The notes under the pieces were generated by a model. The model saw nothing but the letters and a program-made list of their open reading frames with translations, searched no databases and had not been told where the DNA came from. The translations under genes and the position numbers were made by a program. This document shows, piece by piece, positions 1 through 5,258 of a stretch of 7,827 nucleotides of DNA; positions within the stretch are counted from its first letter, which is position 1; every line of letters begins with the position of its first letter. Source of the DNA: Acetobacteraceae bacterium (GTDB taxonomy: Bacteria; Pseudomonadota; Alphaproteobacteria; Acetobacterales; Acetobacteraceae). The stretch covers positions 1 through 7,827 of the forward strand of contig JACMOQ010000133.1 of the NCBI GenBank assembly GCA_014377905.1, in the 5' to 3' direction.

Positions 1-1
1 G

Positions 2-142
2 CGCAACGTGCCGAAGCGTCCGGGGATGGTGCGCAACATCCGGCATTTCTTTGAGCGTGGGGAAGTGACGGCGCAGGAATTGCGGACCCTGCACGGGATG
101 GTGACGGAGTTGGCGCAGGGGCGTGGGGCGCGGAAGGGTTAA
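2..142 (+). CDS. C-terminal end of an unidentified protein (partial)
   Basis: An open frame enters from the left edge in phase 2 and stops at a TAA at 140-142, giving 46 C-terminal residues (RNVPKRPGMVRNIRHFFERG ... GRGARKG). The segment is basic, with an amphipathic helical look in the middle (RHFFERGEVTAQELRTLHGM) and a short Arg/Lys/Gly-rich tail. I do not recognise the family: there is no catalytic motif or membrane segment in the visible part. Codon use (GC-rich third positions) is like that of the other genes here, which supports real coding. It is tail to tail with the parE-like toxin gene, with only three bases between the two stop codons and no room for a separate terminator. The start and most of the protein lie outside the window. 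Confidence 0.6.
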   Translation, partial: RNVPKRPGMVRNIRHFFERGEVTAQELRTLHGMVTELAQGRGARKG

Positions 143-145
143 TCG

Positions 146-436
146 CTACAGATGCCGGCGCGGGTCCATGCGCGCATGTAGAACGCGTATGATCAGAACA
201 CCCGCCTCCGTCGTGCGATAAAATGCGATATGGCTGGTGATTTCGGTTGCCCGATACCCGTGACGGATATGGCTTGCATCGCGGCCAAGCTCCGGAAAAT
301 CTGTCAGTCGGTTGAATGCGTCGTGCAGTGACAGAATGTATTTCTCGGCGCGGGCAAAGCCCCATCGCTGCAACGATACCGCCGCAATCTGCTGAACATC
401 AGCGTCAGCCTTTTGCGATAGGATGTATCTATTCAC
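146..436 (-). CDS. parE: ParE/RelE-superfamily toxin of a type II toxin-antitoxin pair
   Basis: A 96-residue protein of the usual ParE size. Visible family features are an N-terminal strand-helix segment (YILSQKADADVQQIA), the central FPELGRD motif (about residues 47-53), and the C-terminal strand plus tail with the VLHARMDPRRHL signature typical of ParE toxins. Characterised ParE toxins act on DNA gyrase, while RelE relatives cut mRNA on the ribosome; the sequence resembles ParE more, so gyrase poisoning is the family-based expectation, not something shown here. The start is a GTG at 434-436, inside the last codons of the antitoxin gene (8-base overlap), with only a weak ribosome binding site ahead of it. 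Translation therefore probably depends on coupling to the antitoxin, a common way to keep toxin below antitoxin. No frameshift or internal stop is seen, so the toxin looks intact. Confidence 0.88.
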   Translation of the reverse strand: MNRYILSQKADADVQQIAAVSLQRWGFARAEKYILSLHDAFNRLTDFPELGRDASHIRHGYRATEITSHIAFYRTTEAGVLIIRVLHARMDPRRHL

Positions 437-680
437 CTGGGAGGCCGTTGCGCTCCCTTACGGTCGACCATATGTCACTAACACTGCGGTCGCTGACGCC
501 ACTGTCCTCGCCCTCAATCAAGGCAGCGCGAAGCGCGGCAAGCTGGGTTTCCTCGGCTTCGAGCAAACGCAGTCCAGCCCGGACAACATCGCTCGCACTG
601 CCGTAGCGGCCCTGTTCGATTTGGCCCGCGACAAACTGGCTGAAGTGATCACTGAGAGTGAAAGACGTATTTTTACCCAT
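429..680 (-). CDS. parD: ParD-family antitoxin (ribbon-helix-helix)
   Basis: An 83-residue protein starting MGKNTSFTLSDHFSQFV. The ATG at 678-680 is chosen over an in-frame start 16 codons upstream because AGGAG lies 8 bases before it (689-693 on this strand). Residues 1-45 match the ParD/CopG-like ribbon-helix-helix DNA-binding fold: a short strand (NTSFTL), then two helices around GRYGSASDVVRAGLRLLE, the standard 'G.Y.SASEVVR.GLRLLE' signature. The remainder, about residues 46-83, is the acidic toxin-wrapping tail. It should neutralise the downstream ParE-like toxin and, as a dimer or a complex with toxin, repress its own promoter. The inverted repeat upstream (702-720) is a natural candidate operator. 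The gene lies 56 bp downstream of the PhyH-family gene on the same strand, so some read-through from that gene is possible. Confidence 0.9.
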   Translation of the reverse strand: MGKNTSFTLSDHFSQFVAGQIEQGRYGSASDVVRAGLRLLEAEETQLAALRAALIEGEDSGVSDRSVSDIWSTVRERNGLPGE

Positions 681-699
681 CGACCATGCTCCTGCCCGG

Positions 700-728
700 A
701 GAGTACCCGTTTTAGGTACTTCGCACAA
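700..728 (-). promoter_or_regulatory. Candidate parDE promoter with overlapping inverted-repeat operator
   Basis: On the minus strand TTGTGC (723-728) and TACTCT (700-705) are separated by exactly 17 bases, an acceptable sigma-70-type -35/-10 pair. A perfect 6-bp inverted repeat, AGTACC/GGTACT with a 7-base spacer (702-707 and 715-720), sits across the -10 and spacer. That is where a ribbon-helix-helix autorepressor such as ParD would block RNA polymerase. One weakness is that a start site about 7 bases past the -10 would fall next to or within the AGGAG ribosome binding site, giving a very short leader. The hexamers are seen; the promoter and operator roles are inferred. Confidence 0.4.
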
Positions 729-736
729 GCATCACA

Positions 737-1636
737 TTACTCCGCTGGCATCGACACCTTCACTGTCGCCGGACGATCGAAATACCGATTGGCCAGCGCC
801 TTCTGGTTCTCGTAGATCGAGCCCTGCAAATCCGCCGGCGGCAGCGGCAACCGAACTGGGACCGGCGTCAGACGAGGTTCCAGGGTCGGCACGCCTGCCA
901 CCATCAGGTCGTCGAACGTCTCAATCGCTTTTGGCGGCGCGATCAGGGGCCAGGCATCGGCGGCGCGATACTGGAACAGCAGCAGGCGGCGGTCCTTGTT
1001 GGACGTGTTGACCGCCGAGCCATGTACAGCGCGGACATGGTGGACGGTGATCGACCCGGCACGACCGAGCAGCGGGAAGGCGGACGACAGATCGACTTCT
1101 TTTTTGCCGGGGTCCATCGCGCCGCAGAACTTGCCGTCGGCGTGGTGGTCGAACACTTTATTGCCCTTGTGCGACCCAGGAACGATCAGCAGCGGCCCGT
1201 TGGCGAGGTCCATGTCGTCCATCATCACGCCCACGGCCGCAAGGTCGTCATTGGTGTGGGGGTAAAACGCCCAATCCTGATGCCATTCCACCGCGGCGCC
1301 GAAGCCTGCCGATTTGAGGTTGAGCTTGGCGGTATCGAAGCGGATATTGGGGCCCCACAGATCGGTCAGCACTTCCACAATCCGGGGATGGCGCACCAGG
1401 GCGGCATAGACGGCGTGGTGCAGATGCGGCGCCTTAATCCGGCGCACCCTGGGCTGGGCTGGGGAATGGGTATCCTCAAGGTCGAAAATTTCGGTGTGCT
1501 TGGCAACAGCACGGGATTTTTCCACAAATTCATCGGTGACCCGACGTAGGTCGGCGACCTCTGCCGGCGATAGCACATCAGGAACAACAATCGCGCCGCG
1601 TTCGTTATATTCGTCGATCTGGGTCTGGGTGAGCAT
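737..1636 (-). CDS. Phytanoyl-CoA dioxygenase (PhyH) family Fe(II)/2-oxoglutarate-dependent oxygenase
   Basis: A 299-residue cytoplasmic enzyme with no signal peptide. The ATG at 1634-1636 has a strong ribosome binding site (GGAGGA, 4 bases upstream). The frame stays open far upstream, but that part is antisense to the hydrolase gene and is not used. Family hallmarks: an N-terminal segment of the PhyH type (MLTQTQIDEYNERGAIVVPD), the metal-binding HxD at H119 and D121 in EWHQDWAFYPHT, the GPLLIVPGSHKG strand-turn at about 147-158, the distal metal ligand H205 in VHGSAVN, and the 2-oxoglutarate-binding arginine about 11 residues later (R216 or R217 in KDRRLLLFQYRA). The fold should be a double-stranded beta-helix coupling 2-oxoglutarate decarboxylation to hydroxylation of a small organic substrate. 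The substrate cannot be read from sequence; family members act on phytanoyl-CoA, ectoine, phosphonates, mitomycin-type compounds and others. The divergent phosphotriesterase-family neighbour suggests a shared pathway. Confidence 0.9.
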   Translation of the reverse strand: MLTQTQIDEYNERGAIVVPDVLSPAEVADLRRVTDEFVEKSRAVAKHTEIFDLEDTHSPAQPRVRRIKAPHLHHAVYAALVRHPRIVEVLTDLWGPNIRFDTAKLNLKSAGFGAAVEWHQDWAFYPHTNDDLAAVGVMMDDMDLANGPLLIVPGSHKGNKVFDHHADGKFCGAMDPGKKEVDLSSAFPLLGRAGSITVHHVRAVHGSAVNTSNKDRRLLLFQYRAADAWPLIAPPKAIETFDDLMVAGVPTLEPRLTPVPVRLPLPPADLQGSIYENQKALANRYFDRPATVKVSMPAE

Positions 1637-1714
1637 TGTGTCCTCCGCGTTCTTGCAGGCACGATACGCGTCGAACCAGCCGACCAGCAACCACCAAGCA
1701 GGGAAATACGAACC
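1637..1714. promoter_or_regulatory. Divergent intergenic region between the PhyH and phosphotriesterase-family genes
   Basis: This 78-bp spacer must carry the start signals of both divergent genes. For the PhyH gene (minus strand) TTGCTG (1685-1690) and TATCGT (1661-1666) are 18 bases apart, a weak but possible promoter with a leader of roughly 18 bases. The ribosome binding site GGAGGA is at 1641-1646 (minus strand). For the hydrolase gene only an AGGGA about 10 bases before the ATG is visible, and I see no convincing -35/-10 pair on the plus strand. No long inverted repeat that would mark an operator is evident, apart from the small palindrome ACGCGT at 1667-1672. Confidence 0.3.
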
Positions 1715-2716
1715 ATGGCCCAAACTGTCCAAACCGTTACCGGGCCGATCCCGGTCGCAGCCCTTGGCCGCACCATGATGCATGAGCATCTGTTCATTTC
1801 CTTCGCCGGCGCCGAGTACGACCCGACCGCGATCTTCGACCGGCCGGCCTTCGTTGCCGAAGCGGTGAAGCGGTTGCGGGAACTGCGTGAGGTTCATGGC
1901 GTGCGCAGCTTCGTCGATCCGTGCCCGATTGAGCTTGGCCGCGATGCCGGGCTGATGCGGGAAATCTCGGAGAAATCCGAAATGCACATCATCTGCACCA
2001 CCGGGTTTTATTTCGAGGAAATGGGCCTGCCGCCCTACTGGCGGGCGCGCACCGCCGACGAAATCGCCGAGCTTTACATCCACGAAATCACCCACGGCAT
2101 CGGTGATACCGGCATTCGTGCCGGCGCGATCAAAGTGGCGACCGGGGCGCCGGAAATTACCGAGCTCGAAAAGAAATTCCTCGCCGCCGCCTGCATCGCG
2201 CAGAAAGCGACCGGGGTGCCAATCATTACGCATACGCAGGACGGGGTGGGTGGCCCGGAACAGCAGCGGCTGTTCGCCGATGGCGGGGTTGGGGCACATA
2301 GCTGCCTGATCGGGCATTGCTGCGGCAATGCGGACCCGGCGTATCATCGGCGCGTGGTGGATGGCGGCAGTTATATCGGGTTCGACCGGATCGGCATCGC
2401 GCGATTTCAGCCGGATGAGGTGCGGGCCGACGGCGTGGCCAAGCTGGTGCGCGACGGGTTCGGGGCGCAGGTGATGCTGAGCCAGGACCGCCATTGCGGC
2501 TGGAATGGCAAGATGCAGCGCCAATTATCGGCGCGAGAGCAGGCGCGGATCGAGGAACTGCGGGCGGAGGGGAAGTATCCGCCACCCTATACTTACATGT
2601 TCACCGATTTCCTGCCTTTGTTACGCGCGCGGGGGATTAATCAGGCGGAGATTGCGGTAATGCTGGAGGATAATCCGCGGAGGTTCTTTGCGGGAGAGGC
2701 GATTCCAGGGAAATAA
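1715..2716 (+). CDS. Phosphotriesterase-family metal-dependent hydrolase (amidohydrolase superfamily)
   Basis: A 333-residue TIM-barrel hydrolase of normal family length. The full binuclear-metal set of the phosphotriesterase family is visible in order: H23 and H25 in MMHEHLF at the end of strand 1, the lysine that is carbamylated in characterised members, K140 in RAGAIKVAT, H173 in ITHTQDG, H201 in IGHCCGN, and D258 in MLSQDRH. The C-terminus carries the typical TDFLPLLRARG and LEDNPRRFF motifs. Characterised relatives hydrolyse phosphotriesters, lactones or related esters; many bacterial members are natural lactonases, so organophosphate hydrolysis should not be assumed. No signal peptide is seen, so it is probably cytoplasmic. 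The start ATG has a modest AGGGA about 10 bases upstream. It diverges from the PhyH-family oxygenase gene, so the pair could oxidise and then hydrolyse one compound; that is inference only. Confidence 0.92.
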   Translation: MAQTVQTVTGPIPVAALGRTMMHEHLFISFAGAEYDPTAIFDRPAFVAEAVKRLRELREVHGVRSFVDPCPIELGRDAGLMREISEKSEMHIICTTGFYFEEMGLPPYWRARTADEIAELYIHEITHGIGDTGIRAGAIKVATGAPEITELEKKFLAAACIAQKATGVPIITHTQDGVGGPEQQRLFADGGVGAHSCLIGHCCGNADPAYHRRVVDGGSYIGFDRIGIARFQPDEVRADGVAKLVRDGFGAQVMLSQDRHCGWNGKMQRQLSAREQARIEELRAEGKYPPPYTYMFTDFLPLLRARGINQAEIAVMLEDNPRRFFAGEAIPGK

Positions 2717-2742
2717 AATGTTCTTTTAGTAAACAAAAAGAT

Positions 2743-2830
2743 TAACTGCCCAGATACAACGCCCCGGCAGACGATAATTGCTTCGCGACACCCAGCGAAA
2801 CCGCAGTCCAGGGAGGCATCTGGGCAGTTA
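2743..2830. terminator. Long inverted repeat, probable terminator between convergent genes
   Basis: Perfect 13-bp complementary arms, TAACTGCCCAGAT (2743-2755) and ATCTGGGCAGTTA (2818-2830), enclose 62 bases. The enclosed part can add GCC/GGC pairs next to the right arm and a 5-bp inner stem TTCGC/GCGAA (2782-2786 with 2795-2799). On the minus strand the outer stem is followed at once by ATCTTTTTGTTT, a good U-tract for ending pip transcription, which stops at 2848. On the plus strand TTTTT follows only after 10 more bases (2840-2845), so it could serve the hydrolase gene less efficiently. Such a large loop is unusual for a simple intrinsic terminator. A small structured RNA or a palindromic element remnant is an alternative; no flanking target duplication is visible. 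Confidence 0.55.
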
Positions 2831-2847
2831 CCAGCGAAGATTTTTGC

Positions 2848-3792
2848 CTACCCCTTCAACCTTTCCATAGCCCCAACCAAAGCCCGGCGAACCCCCGGCT
2901 CCAACGCCGAATGCCCAGCATCGGGCACCATTGTCAGCCGCGCCTTCGGCCACTTCGCCTTCAGCGCGAACGCCGAGTGCGGCGGGCAAATCATGTCGTA
3001 GCGGCCCTGGATAATCTCGGCCGGAATGTGGGAGATGCGGTGCATGCCACCCAACAGGCCCTCGGGCGGCAGGAACAGATGATGGGCGAAATAATGCGCC
3101 TCGATGCGGGCCAGGCCGATCGCGGTGCGGTCCTGGGCGAAGCTCGACACGGTTTCTGGCGCTGGCATCAGGGTACTGCACGCACCTTCGTAAACTGACC
3201 AGACCCGGGCTGGTGGCATGTGGATGGCGGGATCGGGGTTGTTGAGCCGTTTGATGTAGTTGCCGAGCAGGTCGCCACGCTCCGCGGGCGGCAAGAACTC
3301 GGCGAAGGTGCGGTGTTCTTCGGGAAACACCTGGGCGATGCCGTGCATGAACCAGTCGATCTCAATCTGGCGGCCGAGGAAGATGCCGCGCAGCACGCAG
3401 GCTTCCACGCTTTCAGGATGGGCCTGGGCATAGGCGAGTGCCAGGGTGGACCCCCATGAGCCGCCGAACAGCACCACCGTTCCAAGCCCGAAATGGGTAC
3501 GCAGCGTTTCGATGTCGGCGACCAGATGCGGGGTGGTATTGGCCGTGATGCCGCCCAGTGGGGTGGACCGGCCACTGCCGCGCTGGTCGTAGATAATCAC
3601 CCGCCAATAGGCCGGATCGAAGAAGCGGCGATGCACCAAGCCAGCCCCCGCGCCGGGGCCGCCATGCAGGAACAGCACCGGGCGACCGGACGGATTGCCA
3701 AGCTGTTCGTAATATAGCGTGTGCCCATCGCCGACAGCCAACGTGCCGGTGTCAAAGGGCATGATCTCGGGGAAAAGGTCACCTTGGGCCAT
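2848..3792 (-). CDS. pip: Proline iminopeptidase (peptidase family S33, alpha/beta hydrolase)
   Basis: A 314-residue cytoplasmic enzyme matching the length and motifs of bacterial prolyl aminopeptidase, which removes N-terminal proline from peptides. Visible: the oxyanion-hole motif HGGPG (43-47), DQRGSGRS (69-76), the nucleophile elbow GGSWGS with Ser112, the family-typical LRGIFLGR region (134-141), the acid residue Asp266 in GRYDMICPP, and the catalytic His294 in DAGHSALEPG. All three catalytic residues are present. The ATG at 3790-3792 is preceded by AGGAT about 7 bases upstream. The same bases overlap TATAGG, so a -10 box very close to the start (leaderless transcript) is another reading. 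The gene diverges from the DUF423-rlmM unit across 65 bp and converges on the phosphotriesterase-family gene, with the 13-bp-arm inverted repeat just past its stop. Nothing suggests damage or recent transfer. Confidence 0.95.
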   Translation of the reverse strand: MAQGDLFPEIMPFDTGTLAVGDGHTLYYEQLGNPSGRPVLFLHGGPGAGAGLVHRRFFDPAYWRVIIYDQRGSGRSTPLGGITANTTPHLVADIETLRTHFGLGTVVLFGGSWGSTLALAYAQAHPESVEACVLRGIFLGRQIEIDWFMHGIAQVFPEEHRTFAEFLPPAERGDLLGNYIKRLNNPDPAIHMPPARVWSVYEGACSTLMPAPETVSSFAQDRTAIGLARIEAHYFAHHLFLPPEGLLGGMHRISHIPAEIIQGRYDMICPPHSAFALKAKWPKARLTMVPDAGHSALEPGVRRALVGAMERLKG

Positions 3793-3857
3793 GCGACAAT
3801 CCTATAGGCAGGCAAGGACCGCTACAACTTCGCTGGGTTTGGCGGTAATAGATCGGC

Positions 3858-4196
3858 ATGGATCGTATTTTGATGGCTTCGGCGGCGCTGGCCGGGTTTG
3901 GCGCGGTGGCGCTGTCGGCGGTGGCGTCGCACATGGTGATGGAAACGAGCGCAAATCTGATGCTGCGCGATGCGGTGCAGATGCAGGGTTGGCATGCGCT
4001 TGCGGTGCTGTTCGCGGTGCAGTCCGGTGCAGTCCGGGCCGGCCTGGCGTTCGTGGTTGGCATCATCCTGTTTTGCGCGCCGATCTACGCATTGGTGTTC
4101 TTTGGACTGAAATTCACCTTCATCGCCCCCTATGGTGGCACCATGCTGATGCTGGGCTGGGGATTGCTCGGCACTTCCGCTTTCAAGCGCCGCTGA
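3858..4196 (+). CDS. DUF423 family small inner-membrane protein (YgdD-like)
   Basis: A 112-residue, very hydrophobic protein with about four predicted membrane segments, roughly residues 4-24, 43-61, 60-83 and 87-107 (boundaries approximate by eye). It follows the DUF423 pattern: an N-terminal small-residue helix ending in a His (AVALSAVASH, compare LGAFGAH), the conserved His in QMQGWHALAVLF, a GIILFCAPIYAL segment corresponding to the family's 'G..LFSGSLY', and the terminal PYGGTMLMLGWGLLG corresponding to 'P.GG..f..GW'. Function is unknown in the family. The ATG at 3858 has no strong ribosome binding site. Its TGA overlaps the ATG of the methyltransferase gene (TGATG, 4194-4198), so the two are almost certainly co-transcribed and translationally coupled. 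The same neighbourhood, ygdD next to rlmM, exists in E. coli. Confidence 0.85.
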   Translation: MDRILMASAALAGFGAVALSAVASHMVMETSANLMLRDAVQMQGWHALAVLFAVQSGAVRAGLAFVVGIILFCAPIYALVFFGLKFTFIAPYGGTMLMLGWGLLGTSAFKRR

Positions 4197-5119
4197 TGGA
4201 CGCCGTCGGGGCGGCTTACCTGGCTCCGGAAGGGTTGGAGGCGAGCTTGTTGGGGGAGCTGACTGCCGCGGGAGTGGCCATCTCGTCCTGGCATGGCAGG
4301 CTGGCGATCTCGCCCGACGCGCCTGTTGCCAACGCATGGGCGTTGGATGTGTGGACTGCGCCGGCGCTGTATTCGGTTCCTTCGGTGAAAACCGCTGCCG
4401 ACATTCTGCGCGGCATGCAGCGCAACTGGTCGTCCTACGGGGTTGAACATCATCGTCGCATGGCGCTGATCGCGGCGCGTCTGCCGCCGGTAAAAGCGCG
4501 GCGGCTGGTGTTTCCCGAACCGGCACCGACCGGCCATCTCGGCGCCTGGACCTTGCTTGCCCCCGATCTGATGCTGGCAAGCCCGACCAAATCCAGCCCT
4601 TTCGTCAACGGCGAATGTCTGTTCGTGGAAGACCGGATCGGGCCACCAAGCCGCGCTTACCTGAAGTTATGGGAAGCCTGCACCAGGCTCGGCGTATGGC
4701 CGCAGCCGGGGGAAACCTGCATCGAACTCGGGGCATCCCCTGGTGGCTGGACTTGGGCGCTCGCGAGCCTCGGGGCCACTGTCACCGCGATCGACCGGTC
4801 ACCATTGGCCCCTGAGATTTCGGCGATGCCCGGCATTACCTGGCGGACGGGCGATGCGTTCAGCGTGGCACCTGAAACAGCCGACTGGCTGTTCAGCGAT
4901 ATCGTCGCCTATCCGGACCGTTTGACAGAAATGGTGACCGCATGGATCGCATCTGGTCGGGTGGCGCGGATCGTGTGCAGCATTAAGTTTCAGGGTGAGA
5001 CCGATCAGGCTGCCGCACGCCGCCTTGCCACTATACCAGGCGCGCGGCTGATGCATCTTTTCCATAACAAGCACGAGCTCACGTTCTGTTGGGCACGTAA
5101 TGCGGAAAGTCCTGTTTAG
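4196..5119 (+). CDS. rlmM: RlmM-like 23S rRNA (cytidine-2'-O-)-methyltransferase
   Basis: A 307-residue SAM-dependent methyltransferase of the RrmJ/FtsJ type. The ATG at 4196-4198 overlapping the DUF423 stop is chosen over more distant in-frame starts, which lie antisense to pip or inside DUF423. The SAM-binding motif I is ELGASPGGWTWAL (177-189), followed by ATVTAIDRSP (194-203). The K-D-K-E tetrad of 2'-O-methyltransferases is visible as K157 (SRAYLKLWEA), D235 (LFSDIVAYP), K264 (CSIKFQG) and E294 (FHNKHELTF); the HNKHEL segment matches the RlmM-type C-terminus. The N-terminal ~150 residues would correspond to the THUMP-like RNA-binding part. E. coli RlmM is longer (366 residues) and methylates C2498 of 23S rRNA. 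The gene-order match to E. coli supports the name, but a different rRNA position is possible in this shorter version. Confidence 0.82.
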   Translation: MDAVGAAYLAPEGLEASLLGELTAAGVAISSWHGRLAISPDAPVANAWALDVWTAPALYSVPSVKTAADILRGMQRNWSSYGVEHHRRMALIAARLPPVKARRLVFPEPAPTGHLGAWTLLAPDLMLASPTKSSPFVNGECLFVEDRIGPPSRAYLKLWEACTRLGVWPQPGETCIELGASPGGWTWALASLGATVTAIDRSPLAPEISAMPGITWRTGDAFSVAPETADWLFSDIVAYPDRLTEMVTAWIASGRVARIVCSIKFQGETDQAAARRLATIPGARLMHLFHNKHELTFCWARNAESPV

Positions 5120-5258
5120 AAATATTAAGTTACGTTTTGTTTCATCAAAAACATTATTTCTTCCGCCGCATAGTATTCTTGCCGAACCAACTTCCCGTCG
5201 CCATACTTGGTGCTGTGATTGGATATCAGTCATACGACGCGCAGGGGTGCAATTCGGT
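5120..5258. other. AT-rich intergenic region upstream of the sulfotransferase gene
   Basis: Between the rlmM stop and the preferred sulfotransferase start lie 139 bases. The segment 5101-5160 is only about 28% GC by hand count, far below its surroundings. An in-frame ATG at 5100 would make this region code for 53 extra N-terminal residues, but the composition and the lack of any family match argue that it is non-coding. It probably holds the promoter: a TAGTAT (-10-like) at 5171-5176 is visible but has no good -35 at normal spacing. A weak TTTTG/CAAAA inverted repeat (5135-5150) is too unstable to call a terminator for rlmM. AGGGGTG about 9 bases before 5259 is the probable ribosome binding site. 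Confidence 0.45.

Noticed and set aside
1637..2524. Minus-strand open frame of nearly 300 codons upstream of and in phase with the PhyH-family gene, antisense to the phosphotriesterase-family gene.
   Set aside because: The opposite strand has a hydrolase with every catalytic residue in place; the antisense translation has no family match. A strong ribosome binding site marks the PhyH start at 1636. Long antisense frames are common in GC-rich DNA.
1715..2716. Calling the hydrolase a true organophosphate-degrading enzyme (opd-like).
   Set aside because: The metal ligands are shared by lactonases and other family members, so they do not settle the substrate; there is no plasmid or transposon context of the kind associated with opd genes.
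2743..2830. Reading the 13-bp arms as terminal inverted repeats of a miniature transposable element.
   Set aside because: No target-site duplication is visible next to either arm, and the nearby T-tracts fit a terminator between convergent genes better. Only a genome-wide copy search could revive the idea.
3829..3837. The word TTCGCTGGG upstream of pip matches the complement of CCCAGCGAA in the intergenic element at 2791-2799.
   Set aside because: A shared 9-base word between two intergenic spots in a 7.8-kb window is not significant, and the surrounding bases do not extend the match.
4016..4035. Perfect 10-bp tandem repeat GGTGCAGTCC x2 inside the DUF423 gene.
   Set aside because: Length is not a multiple of three, yet the flanking family motifs are in one frame with normal spacing, so it is not evidence for a recent frameshift. 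Probably chance or an old slippage event in a loop between membrane segments.
3822..4580. 252-codon minus-strand frame opposite DUF423 and the rlmM-like gene.
   Set aside because: The translation is rich in Arg, Pro and Ala without motifs, as expected for the complement of GC-rich coding DNA; both plus-strand genes are well supported.
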